Assembly: GCA_045539095.1 (NCBI GenBank) | Contig: JAZQER010000023.1 | Coordinates: 1-25,320 of the forward strand | Reading direction: 5' to 3' | Source: SFWF01 sp045539095 | GTDB lineage: Bacteria; Bacillota; Clostridia; Oscillospirales; Acutalibacteraceae | DNA: 25,320 nucleotides | Shown here: positions 14,617 to 21,891 of the stretch, one piece after another | Position numbering within the stretch: position 1 is the first letter of the stretch | Layout of the letters: every line of letters starts with the position of its first letter | Program-made: the position numbers and the translations under genes | The notes under the pieces: generated by a model | Database searches by the model: none | Told to the model about the DNA's origin: nothing | Seen by the model: the letters and a program-made list of their open reading frames with translations, nothing else

Positions 14617-15278
14617 TGCGGACTTTAAGCCCAAGACTTCACACTGTACAGACCCTAATACCGAAAGGTGTCAGGGTTGCTGATATTGGTACTGACCACG
14701 CTCATCTGCCTATCTCTCTTATAAAATCGGGAATAAGCGATAAGATAATTGCTTGCGACCTTCGAGCGAAGCCTCTTTTAAACGCGGCACAAAATATTAA
14801 AAAAACAAAGACCGTCGGTATTGAGCTTCGGTTAGGTGACGGTCTTTCACCCATACGCCCCGACGAGGTCGACTGCATAGTCATAGCGGGTATGGGCGGA
14901 GAGGTTATTTCGGATATTCTTGAGTCGGCGAATTGGGTAAAAAACGAAAGGTTTACCCTTCTTCTTCAGCCTATGACCTCAGCTGATGCACTTCGCCGCT
15001 GGCTTAGCGAAAATCTTTTTGAGATAATAAGTGAAACGGCAGTAGAGGATGCAGGTAAGCTATATACGGTTATAAAAGCTATATTTCGGGGCAAAATACA
15101 GCCCCAAAGCGAAGCTTTTTACCGCATCGGTCGGCTAAATCCTTCCGAGCCGATATCCGCGGCATACATAGAAAAGCAAAAGAATATCATTACAAAATGC
15201 ATCAGCGACCTGGAGGGCGCGAAAAAATATGATGAAGTCCCCTATTTTGAAAAAATACTTGCAGGAATGGAGAACTGA
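14616..15278 (+). CDS. trmK: tRNA (adenine(22)-N1)-methyltransferase TrmK
   Basis: This 220-aa class I S-adenosylmethionine methyltransferase is of the COG2384/TrmK type. It opens with LSPRLHTVQTLIPKGVRVAD and then IGTDHAHLPI (motif I), IACDLRAKPLLNAAQNI (motif II region), LRLGDGLSPI and the family-typical VIAGMGGEVISDIL. LLQPMTSADALRRWL is also conserved. It methylates A22 in the D-loop of tRNA. In many Firmicutes trmK sits with an Nif3-type gene, which is absent here; the next gene is rqcH. The start overlaps the upstream stop by one base. The C-terminal helical extension (about 165-220) is present, so the gene looks intact. Confidence 0.93.
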   Translation: MRTLSPRLHTVQTLIPKGVRVADIGTDHAHLPISLIKSGISDKIIACDLRAKPLLNAAQNIKKTKTVGIELRLGDGLSPIRPDEVDCIVIAGMGGEVISDILESANWVKNERFTLLLQPMTSADALRRWLSENLFEIISETAVEDAGKLYTVIKAIFRGKIQPQSEAFYRIGRLNPSEPISAAYIEKQKNIITKCISDLEGAKKYDEVPYFEKILAGMEN

Positions 15279-15283
15279 AGCCA

Positions 15284-16984
15284 ATGGCTCTTGACGGAAT
15301 ATTTCTAAGATTTTTGTGCTTAGAAATGCAAAGTCTTATCGACTGCAGAATAGAAAAGATTTACCAGCCGTCCCGCGATGAGCTGGTATTGGTTTTGCGT
15401 TCTGTTTCTAAAAACGCCAAGCTTCTTATATCAGCAAAGTCGGGGTTCTCCCGACTTCAGCTTATAACCGAAAGCCCCGATAACCCCGCTGAGCCGCCTA
15501 CCTTTTGTAAGCTGATGCGAAAGCATATTGGCGGCGCTAAAATCACCGCTATAGAGCAACAAGGGCTTGACCGCACTGTTTTTATCCGCCTCTCCTGTTA
15601 TAACGAGATGGGCGACCTTGTAAGACCCTATCTTGCAATTGAGCTCTTCACGGGCCGTTCTAATATAATTCTTTGCAATGAAAACAGCCGAATAATTGAT
15701 GCCATTCACCGTTCGGATATCGAAAGCGCTACCCGTCTTATCCAACCCGGCGCACGGTATCTGCCGCTTGTTCCTAAAGAAAAACTCGATCCGTTTGTTA
15801 CCTCTGCAGATATTATGGCAAACGCAGTCATAAATTCAGACAAGGCTTTATCCTTTTCCTTTATGGAAGTCATTGACGGTATATCACCCTTAATTTCAAG
15901 AGAGCTTTCCCATCTGACAGGCCTTGACCCCGAACTTAGACCCAAAAAGCACCACAAGGATGAAATACAAGCTGTTTTATCGGAATTTAAAAATACACTT
16001 AACCGTGAACACCGTCCGTCTCTCATATCTGTAGACAATGAGACTAAAGATTTTTCCTATATGCCGATAATGCAATACGGCTCTGCAGCTACGCTTTCCC
16101 GTGCAGATAGCTACAACCTGTTGCTAAGCGATTTTTATACTCTTCGCGACCGCACGGCAAGAATGAAGGCGAAATCAAGCGATATTTTGCGTTTGCTGAG
16201 CAATATAAGCTCACGTATTGAGCGCCGACTGTCCGCCCGTTTAAATGAGCTTGAGAAAAGCCGCAACCGCGAGCATCTGCGAATATGGGGTGAGCTTTTA
16301 AAAGCTAATCTTTACGCTGTAGAAAAAGGCTCCGAATTTGTAGAAGTCCAAAACTATTACGATGAAAATCTCTCAAATATAAAAATTCCGCTAGACCCCG
16401 CTCTCCCCCCTGCGGCTATGGCAGCAAAATATTTCAAGGATTACAAAAAAAGCCATACAGCCGAGCAGACCCTTTCAAGACTTATAGAAGAAGATAAGTC
16501 AGAGCTTATATACATTGATTCGGTGCTTGACTCCCTTTCCCGCGCCGAAAATTCAAAGGATCTTGCAGAAATACGCGATGAGCTCGCCGAAGCAGGATAT
16601 ATTTTACGGCTAAAAATACAGAAAAAGCCTCAGTCACTCTCCTCCCCAAAGGAATATAAGGACAAAAACGGCTTTCGTATTTTGGTCGGACGAAATAACC
16701 GCGAAAATGATGTTCTTACCCTTAAAATAGCAGGAAAAGAGGATATCTGGCTTCACACAAAGGATATCGCGGGGTCTCATGTCATAATTTTCACCGAAGG
16801 CAAAGAGGTACCCGAGGAAACGGTTATTTTTGCAGCAAAGCTTGCGGCGGCAAACTCAAAGGCTGCCGACAGCTCTAATGTTCCTGTTGACTGCACAAAG
16901 GTCCGCTATGTCAAAAAACCGTCGGGCGCAAAGCCCGGTATGGTAATATATACCCAAAACCGAACACTTTACGTAACACCCTGA
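15284..16984 (+). CDS. rqcH: Rqc2-homologue RqcH (NFACT protein)
   Basis: The 566-aa protein has the NFACT-N domain beginning MALDGIFLRFLCLEMQSLI, the DR dipeptide (D96-R97) that in B. subtilis RqcH (D97-R98) is needed for Ala-tailing, helix-hairpin-helix and coiled-coil regions in the middle (about 270-430), and a C-terminal NFACT-R domain (about 455-550) with FRILVGRNNRENDVLTLK followed by DIWLHTKDIAGSHVII. It binds the 60S-like 50S-peptidyl-tRNA complex of stalled ribosomes and recruits tRNA-Ala to add alanine tails. It was formerly annotated as fibronectin-binding protein A. It begins 5 bp after trmK, so it is in the same operon. No Shine-Dalgarno sequence is obvious beyond the GGAATGGAG inside trmK, so coupling is likely. 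Confidence 0.95.
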   Translation: MALDGIFLRFLCLEMQSLIDCRIEKIYQPSRDELVLVLRSVSKNAKLLISAKSGFSRLQLITESPDNPAEPPTFCKLMRKHIGGAKITAIEQQGLDRTVFIRLSCYNEMGDLVRPYLAIELFTGRSNIILCNENSRIIDAIHRSDIESATRLIQPGARYLPLVPKEKLDPFVTSADIMANAVINSDKALSFSFMEVIDGISPLISRELSHLTGLDPELRPKKHHKDEIQAVLSEFKNTLNREHRPSLISVDNETKDFSYMPIMQYGSAATLSRADSYNLLLSDFYTLRDRTARMKAKSSDILRLLSNISSRIERRLSARLNELEKSRNREHLRIWGELLKANLYAVEKGSEFVEVQNYYDENLSNIKIPLDPALPPAAMAAKYFKDYKKSHTAEQTLSRLIEEDKSELIYIDSVLDSLSRAENSKDLAEIRDELAEAGYILRLKIQKKPQSLSSPKEYKDKNGFRILVGRNNRENDVLTLKIAGKEDIWLHTKDIAGSHVIIFTEGKEVPEETVIFAAKLAAANSKAADSSNVPVDCTKVRYVKKPSGAKPGMVIYTQNRTLYVTP

Positions 16985-17006
16985 TAACAACTCTTTTGGA
17001 GGATCT

Positions 17007-17834
17007 ATGATAAGAAGCCAATCTCTTAATTTTCACAATAAAGACGGCGTTGTTTATATCACTTTTCCTAAGCTTGATGCGGCGGGTGTCCGTAATGCTT
17101 TTTCGACAAAAACGGGCGGAGTAAGCAGCGGCGATACCGCCTCGATGAATTTTAGTTTTACGCTGGACCAAAGCGAGGATGCAGTACGGGAGAACTTTAA
17201 TATCTTCTGTCATGCGGCAGGCTTCGATCCTAAAAAGTTGGTGCTATCTCAGCAGACACATACGGCAAACATCCGTAAGGTGACCGCCGATGATTTTGGC
17301 AAAGGTGTCTGGCGTGAGCGCGATTACACTGATGTTGATGGTCTTGTTACCGATATAAAAGGTGCTGTTTTAGTCACACAGTATGCCGACTGTACCCCTC
17401 TTCTCTTTTTTGACCCTGTAAAAAAGATTGTGGCAACCTCTCACGCAGGCTGGCGCGGTACAGCAGCAGAGATTGGTAAAAAAACAGTCGCCTTGATGTG
17501 TTCGGACTATGGCTGTGACCCAAAAGATATAATCGCCGCAATAGGTCCCTCAATCGGACAGTGCTGCTATGAGGTAGACGATCCCGTTATAAATGAGATA
17601 AATAAGCTCTCCTACCTCGATATGAGCCGTTGCTACACTTCAAAGGGCAACGGAAAATATATGCTTGATCTGCGCGAGGTCAACCGCCAAATACTTGTGA
17701 GCGCAGGGATTTTACCCCAAAATGTTGATGTCGCCGACCTTTGCACCTCGTGTCACAGTGATATTTTTCACTCTCACCGCAAAACTTTGGGTAAAAGAGG
17801 CACTTTGGCCGCTTTTATCTCTTTACAACTTTAA
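17007..17834 (+). CDS. pgeF: Peptidoglycan editing factor PgeF (YfiH/YlmD, laccase-domain family)
   Basis: The 275-aa protein of the DUF152/Cu-oxidase_4 family shows all signature blocks: LSQQTHTANI, VTQYADCTPLLFF, SHAGWRGTAAEIG, IGPSIGQCCYEV and LCTSCHSDIFHSHR. The zinc/active-site triad H85, C129 and H146 lines up with H71, C107 and H124 of E. coli YfiH. In E. coli it removes wrongly incorporated L-Ser from the peptidoglycan precursor UDP-MurNAc-L-Ser; family members also show purine nucleoside phosphorylase activity in vitro. TTGGAGGA (16997-17004) before the ATG sets the start. It follows rqcH after 22 bp. The -35 box of the next promoter overlaps its last codons. Confidence 0.93.
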   Translation: MIRSQSLNFHNKDGVVYITFPKLDAAGVRNAFSTKTGGVSSGDTASMNFSFTLDQSEDAVRENFNIFCHAAGFDPKKLVLSQQTHTANIRKVTADDFGKGVWRERDYTDVDGLVTDIKGAVLVTQYADCTPLLFFDPVKKIVATSHAGWRGTAAEIGKKTVALMCSDYGCDPKDIIAAIGPSIGQCCYEVDDPVINEINKLSYLDMSRCYTSKGNGKYMLDLREVNRQILVSAGILPQNVDVADLCTSCHSDIFHSHRKTLGKRGTLAAFISLQL

Positions 17835-17872
17835 TAAATTAAAGTATAATATATGAAGTAACCATTATACTT
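17822..17872 (+). promoter_or_regulatory. Promoter and palindromic operator of the yerC-metY-metA operon
   Basis: TTTACA (17822-17827) and a perfect TATAAT (17845-17850) have a 17-bp spacer. A perfect 9-bp inverted repeat, AAGTATAAT (17842-17850) and ATTATACTT (17864-17872), has its left arm over the -10 box and its right arm just downstream of the expected start point. A dimeric repressor bound there would block transcription. The next gene encodes a TrpR-like protein, so autoregulation is an obvious inference. Confidence 0.7.
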
Positions 17873-17888
17873 AAAAAGGACTGATTTT

Positions 17889-18182
17889 ATGGCACCGAGA
17901 ATTAGCGAGGATATGCTTCAGGATATGTATGAGCTTTTTGCAAAGATAACAGACCCTGAAGATTTTAAACTTTTTCTTGATGATCTTTGCACCTATAAAG
18001 AGCTTGAGCAGATGGCGGGCAGAATTGCCGCCGCAAAATTGTTTATGGGGGGCAAGACCTATAATCAAGTGATAGAAGCCACTAATATCAGCTCGGCTAC
18101 TCTCAGCCGTGTATCCCGTTGCGTTCAGTACGGCGAGGGCTATAAAAAAGTATTAAATCATAGCTCCAAGGAGGAGAATTAA
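17889..18182 (+). CDS. YerC/YecD family TrpR-related protein
   Basis: The 97-aa protein matches the YerC branch of the TrpR superfamily: an N-terminal helical region (LQDMYELFAKITDPEDFKLF), then ELEQMAGRIAAAKLFMGGKT and a helix-turn-helix YNQVIEATNISSATLSRVSR with the conserved CVQYGEGYK tail. TrpR family members bind DNA as intertwined dimers; for YerC proteins of Firmicutes the ligand is not established. AAAAAGGA (17873-17880) is 8 bp before the ATG. The stop codon is one base before the metY ATG, so regulator and methionine genes form one unit. Tryptophan is not implicated by context; a link to sulfur amino acid metabolism is inference. Confidence 0.9.
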   Translation: MAPRISEDMLQDMYELFAKITDPEDFKLFLDDLCTYKELEQMAGRIAAAKLFMGGKTYNQVIEATNISSATLSRVSRCVQYGEGYKKVLNHSSKEEN

Positions 18183-18183
18183 A

Positions 18184-19455
18184 ATGAGAATAGAAACAAA
18201 ATGTATCCACGAAGGCTGGAAGCCGAAGCAGGGTGAGCCGCGTCAGCTCCCCATTTATCAGAGCACTACCTTTAAATACGATACGAGTGACTATATGGGT
18301 AAGCTTTTTGACCTCGAGGCTGAAGGCTATTTCTATACCCGCCTTCAAAACCCCACAAATGATGCCGTTGCGGCAAAAATCGCAGCTTTAGAGGGCGGCG
18401 TTGCCGCTATGCTGACATCGTCAGGTCAGGCCGCAAACTTCTATGCAATTTTCAACATCTGCGAAACAGGCGACCATTTTATCGCTTCTTCCTCGATCTA
18501 CGGCGGCACCTACAACCTTTTCGGTGTTACCATGAAGAAGATGGGAATCGAATGCACCTTTGTTGATCAGACTCTGCCCGAGGAAGAGCTTGCAAAGTAT
18601 TTTAAGCCCAATACCAAAGCCGTTTTCGGTGAGACGGTAACCAACCCCACCTGTACGGTTTTTGATTTTGAAAAATTTGCCCGCCTTGCGCACAAGAACG
18701 GTGTTCCGCTTATCGTAGACAACACCTTTGCTACCCCCGTTAACTGCAGACCCTTTGAATGGGGCGCAGATATCGTTACCCATTCGACCACAAAGTACTT
18801 GGACGGTCAGGGTGTCGGCGTCGGCGGGTGTATTGTCGACAGCGGAAACTTTGACTGGCTTGCTCACGCAGATAAATTCCCCGGTCTTACCACCCCCGAC
18901 GAATCCTATCACGGGCTGGCTTACGCCCAGGCCTTCGGCAAGGGCGCTTACATTACCAAGGCTACCGCTCAGTTAATGCGTGACCTCGGCTCTATTCAGT
19001 CTCCACAGAATGCTTTCTATCTGAATTTAGGCGTTGAAACTCTGCCTGTCAGAATGGAAAGACACTGTCAGAATGCCTTAAAGGTTGCAAAATTCCTCGA
19101 GTCTCAGGATAAGGTTGCCTGGGTACACTATGCCGACCTTGAGAGTGACGATTATCACGACCTACAGCAGAAATATATGCCAAACGGCACCTGCGGTGTT
19201 CTTGCATTTGCCGTAAAGGGCGGAAGAGAAAAGTGCATAAGATTTATGGATGCTCTTAAATTCTGTAATATTGAGACCCACGTTGCCGATGCGAAGACCT
19301 GTCTTCTCCACCCCGCAAGCCACACCCACAGACAGCTCACCGATGAGCAGCTGATAGAGGCAGGCGTCGCTCCCGACCTTATCAGACTCTCGGTTGGAAT
19401 TGAAAATGCTGATGATATTATCGAAGACCTCGCAGCAGCACTCCAGCTTATTTAA
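18184..19455 (+). CDS. metY: O-acetylhomoserine aminocarboxypropyltransferase (O-acetylhomoserine sulfhydrylase)
   Basis: This 423-aa enzyme is of the Cys/Met-metabolism PLP family. The start MRIETKCIHEGWKP is followed by the Arg-Pro/Tyr phosphate-binding region (YFYTRLQNPTNDAV), the ASSSIYGGTYNLF loop, VDNTFATP and HSTTKYLDGQG with K204 as the PLP lysine. Length (about 425) and the long insertion with DLESDDYHDLQQKYMP are typical of MetY and not of the roughly 380-aa MetB/MetC enzymes. It makes homocysteine from O-acetylhomoserine and sulfide. GGAGGAG inside the end of the preceding gene is its ribosome binding site. The substrate is made by the next gene, metA. Confidence 0.95.
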   Translation: MRIETKCIHEGWKPKQGEPRQLPIYQSTTFKYDTSDYMGKLFDLEAEGYFYTRLQNPTNDAVAAKIAALEGGVAAMLTSSGQAANFYAIFNICETGDHFIASSSIYGGTYNLFGVTMKKMGIECTFVDQTLPEEELAKYFKPNTKAVFGETVTNPTCTVFDFEKFARLAHKNGVPLIVDNTFATPVNCRPFEWGADIVTHSTTKYLDGQGVGVGGCIVDSGNFDWLAHADKFPGLTTPDESYHGLAYAQAFGKGAYITKATAQLMRDLGSIQSPQNAFYLNLGVETLPVRMERHCQNALKVAKFLESQDKVAWVHYADLESDDYHDLQQKYMPNGTCGVLAFAVKGGREKCIRFMDALKFCNIETHVADAKTCLLHPASHTHRQLTDEQLIEAGVAPDLIRLSVGIENADDIIEDLAAALQLI

Positions 19456-19480
19456 ATAACATTCACAGGAGGGCAAAATC

Positions 19481-20413
19481 TTGCCTATTAAAATACCTAA
19501 CGAGCTTCCGGCAACCAAGGTTTTAAACGATGAAAACATTTTCGTTATCACCGAGACCCGCGCGCTGACACAGGATATACGTCCGCTTCAGCTTCTCATC
19601 TTAAACCTTATGCCGACTAAAATCGTTACAGAAACGCAGCTTGCGCGACTGCTCGGCAACACTCCGCTTCAAGTGGAGATGGAGCTTTTAAAGACCTCAA
19701 CACACAAGTCAAAAAACACAAGTGAAGACCATATGATAACCTTTTACAAGACCTTTGACGAGGTAAAACACCGTAATTTCGACGGAATGATAATTACGGG
19801 CGCACCCGTTGAGCATATGGAATTTGAAAAGGTAGAATATTGGGATGAGCTTTGTGAAATAATGGAATGGAGCAAGTCTCACGTAACGAGCACCTTCCAC
19901 ATTTGTTGGGGCGCTCAGGCAGGACTTTACTACCACTACGGCATCAAAAAATATCCTCTCGAGAAGAAGCTTTTCGGCGTTTTCGAGCATACGGTCGACC
20001 GTAAAAGCTCAATGCTCTTCCGCGGCTTCGACGACACCTTTATGGTGCCTCACTCCCGCCATACAACCGTTTTGCAAGAGGATATTCAAAAGATTCCCGA
20101 GCTGAAGATTCTCGCAACCTCAAAAGAGGCAGGAGTGTACGCTGTTGCAACCGACAGAGGACGTCAGATCTTTATAACGGGACATTCCGAATATGACGCC
20201 GACACTTTGGAGCGCGAGTATCTGCGCGACAAAAACGCAGGACTGCCTATTGAGGTTCCCGTAAACTATTATCCCAACAATGATGATACAAAAGCGCCCA
20301 AGGTCACCTGGAGAAGCTCTGCTAATCTGCAGTATTCCAACTGGCTGAACTACTTTGTATACCAGACGACACCATATGACATAACCACCATAACCGCAGA
20401 AAGCCGTGACTAA
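19481..20413 (+). CDS. metAA: Homoserine O-acetyltransferase (MetA family)
   Basis: This 310-aa MetA family enzyme uses a TTG start, fixed by AGGAGGGC (19467-19474) and by the conserved N-terminus MPIKIPNELPATKVL. Catalytic residues align by number with the family: C142 (FHICWGAQAG), H235 and E237 (TGHSEYD). Residue 111 is Glu (GAPVEHMEF); Glu111 marks acetyl-CoA users, as in Bacillus, while Gly marks the succinyl-CoA enzyme of E. coli. The product O-acetylhomoserine feeds MetY directly upstream, giving a two-step direct sulfhydrylation route to homocysteine. It is co-transcribed with metY (25-bp gap). Its stop codon lies inside the loop of a 14-bp hairpin. Confidence 0.96.
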   Translation: MPIKIPNELPATKVLNDENIFVITETRALTQDIRPLQLLILNLMPTKIVTETQLARLLGNTPLQVEMELLKTSTHKSKNTSEDHMITFYKTFDEVKHRNFDGMIITGAPVEHMEFEKVEYWDELCEIMEWSKSHVTSTFHICWGAQAGLYYHYGIKKYPLEKKLFGVFEHTVDRKSSMLFRGFDDTFMVPHSRHTTVLQEDIQKIPELKILATSKEAGVYAVATDRGRQIFITGHSEYDADTLEREYLRDKNAGLPIEVPVNYYPNNDDTKAPKVTWRSSANLQYSNWLNYFVYQTTPYDITTITAESRD

Positions 20414-20428
20414 CTCACGGCTTTCTGC
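20396..20428 (+). terminator. 14-bp perfect hairpin over the metA stop codon
   Basis: GCAGAAAGCCGTGA (20396-20409) pairs perfectly with TCACGGCTTTCTGC (20415-20428). The 5-nt loop contains the TAA stop. There is no T-run after it, so it may act as a weak terminator or an mRNA 3'-end stabiliser. Confidence 0.6.
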
Positions 20429-20433
20429 AAATA

Positions 20434-20537
20434 AATAGTGAATAATTAATAATGAATAATTTTGGTGCCTGCGGCGCATTATATATTGTTTCGCGCAGCG
20501 AAACACATCAATTATTCATTATTCACTATTCTTTATT
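20434..20537. repeat. 104-bp non-coding inverted-repeat element with heptad arms
   Basis: Left arm 20434-20461 has four 7-nt units (AATAGTG, AATAATT, AATAATG, AATAATT). Right arm 20510-20537, read on the minus strand, has AATAAAG, AATAGTG, AATAATG, AATAATT. The inner 14 bp of the arms match perfectly. Between them is a 48-bp core with an 8-bp hairpin TGTTTCGC-GCA-GCGAAACA (20487-20505) and a GC-rich TGCCTGCGGCGCA stretch. It has no open reading frame and resembles a MITE or REP-like element. It ends exactly where the AAAAGGAG ribosome binding site of the patatin gene starts. Confidence 0.75.
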
Positions 20538-20549
20538 AAAAGGAGTAGT

Positions 20550-21704
20550 ATGGAACTTAAAGTTGACAAAACCAAAACCTATGCCATCGCCCTTGAGGGC
20601 GGAGGTGCGAGAGGCGCCTATCAGGTGGGCGCATGGAAAGCACTAGACGAAGCAGGTATCAGCTACAATGCTGTTGCGGGCTGTTCGGTCGGCGCGCTCA
20701 ACGGCGCCATGATGGCTATGCGCGACCTTGATATGGCTGAAAAACTATGGCTAGATATGCGTTTTTCGAGGGTTATGGATGTCGATGACCGGACAATGAC
20801 CGACCTTTTTCGCGGACGGCTTTTGAATGTTGACTGGAAGCATATCCGCACAAGTCTCAAAACGGTTATTTCTGACGGCGGTTTTGATGTCACACCTCTG
20901 CGTGAGCTTATTGCAGAGTGTGTCGACTATAAAAAGATTCTTTCCTCAGGAGTAGACTTTTATATCTCCACATACTCGGTGACCGACCGTATGGGACTTG
21001 ACCTTAGTGTCCGCAATATGAGCAGAGAAGAGCTTTGTGATATGCTGCTCGCCTCTGCCTACTTCCCTGCTTTCAAGCACGAGATGCTTGGTGGTAAGAT
21101 GTATACCGACGGCGGAGCTTTCAATGTCTTTCCTATATCCTCGCTTATAGACAACGGATATGAAAATATAATCGCTATCCGTCTTTACGGACTTGGCGTT
21201 GAAAAACGCGTTAAAATACCGAAAACTGCCGTTATCCATACGGTAGCGCCCCAAAAAAGCCTTGGCAATATGCTCGATTTTGATGCCAAATCCTGCCGTG
21301 CAAACTTTAACCTCGGCTATTTTGATGCGATGCGCATCCTTTATGGTCTCGCAGGCGAAAAATATTATATTGACCGAACAATGAGCGAAAATGAGGCTTA
21401 TTATATTCTATCGCGTATCGCGCGACGCTATTTCGGAGAAAAAGAGAACAAAATATCTCTTCGCCGTCTACACGAAAAGCTTATTCCCAAAATCGGGCGC
21501 GAGCTTTCGGAGAAGGGCGACTATTACGACCTGCTTATCGCGCTTATGGAGACCGCCGCCGACAGATACAGCATAGACGAGTTTGAAATTATGACCGATA
21601 AGGAGTTTATTGATAGAATATATGAGATATCCAAAAACAGACGCGCCGCTCTTGGTATCACAAAATATCTCTCGGGAGGAAAATGGTATGAAAAAGAAAA
21701 ATGA
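20550..21704 (+). CDS. Patatin-like phospholipase family protein
   Basis: The 384-aa protein has an N-terminal patatin domain (about 12-195). It contains the oxyanion motif GGGARGAYQVG (17-27), the nucleophile elbow GCSVG with Ser46, and the DG-type dyad Asp187 in YTDGGAFNVFP, so the Ser-Asp catalytic pair is complete. No signal peptide is present, so it acts in the cytoplasm or at the inner membrane face. The C-terminal 190 residues are helical and less conserved. Substrates are probably acyl lipids, but family members vary. AAAAGGAG (20538-20545) is the ribosome binding site, directly against the inverted-repeat element. The next gene starts inside its 3' end. Confidence 0.92.
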   Translation: MELKVDKTKTYAIALEGGGARGAYQVGAWKALDEAGISYNAVAGCSVGALNGAMMAMRDLDMAEKLWLDMRFSRVMDVDDRTMTDLFRGRLLNVDWKHIRTSLKTVISDGGFDVTPLRELIAECVDYKKILSSGVDFYISTYSVTDRMGLDLSVRNMSREELCDMLLASAYFPAFKHEMLGGKMYTDGGAFNVFPISSLIDNGYENIIAIRLYGLGVEKRVKIPKTAVIHTVAPQKSLGNMLDFDAKSCRANFNLGYFDAMRILYGLAGEKYYIDRTMSENEAYYILSRIARRYFGEKENKISLRRLHEKLIPKIGRELSEKGDYYDLLIALMETAADRYSIDEFEIMTDKEFIDRIYEISKNRRAALGITKYLSGGKWYEKEK

Positions 21705-21882
21705 GCCTGCAGCAACGTGCGAGCTTTGTGTAAATTATGTTTACGACGATGAGGACGAGTGCTATTCCTGTCTTGTAAACCTCGACGAGGACGAATATAT
21801 GAACTTTATGGCGCATACCGAATTTCACTGCCCGTATTTTCGCCTTGACGATGAATATGCCATTGTCAGAAAACAGAATTAG
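21688..21882 (+). CDS. Small Cys-rich protein, DUF6472-like
   Basis: The 64-aa protein starts at ATG 21688, preceded by GGGAGGA (21674-21680), and overlaps the patatin gene by 17 bp in another frame. It has CELC near residues 11-14, then ECYSC, then HCPYF, giving five cysteines in a CxxC-x(n)-CxxC-x(n)-C pattern suited to metal binding. The ending FRLDDEYAIVRKQN and the acidic middle YDDEDE and NLDEDEY match what I recall of DUF6472, a small Clostridia family of unknown function. It lies between patatin and decarboxylase genes in a tight operon. Function unknown. Confidence 0.75.
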   Translation: MKKKNEPAATCELCVNYVYDDEDECYSCLVNLDEDEYMNFMAHTEFHCPYFRLDDEYAIVRKQN

Positions 21883-21891
21883 AGGCATATT

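Noticed and set aside
17835..17888. A SAM riboswitch or T-box before the methionine genes
   Set aside because: The leader is only 54 bp and AT-rich, without the conserved cores of either element.
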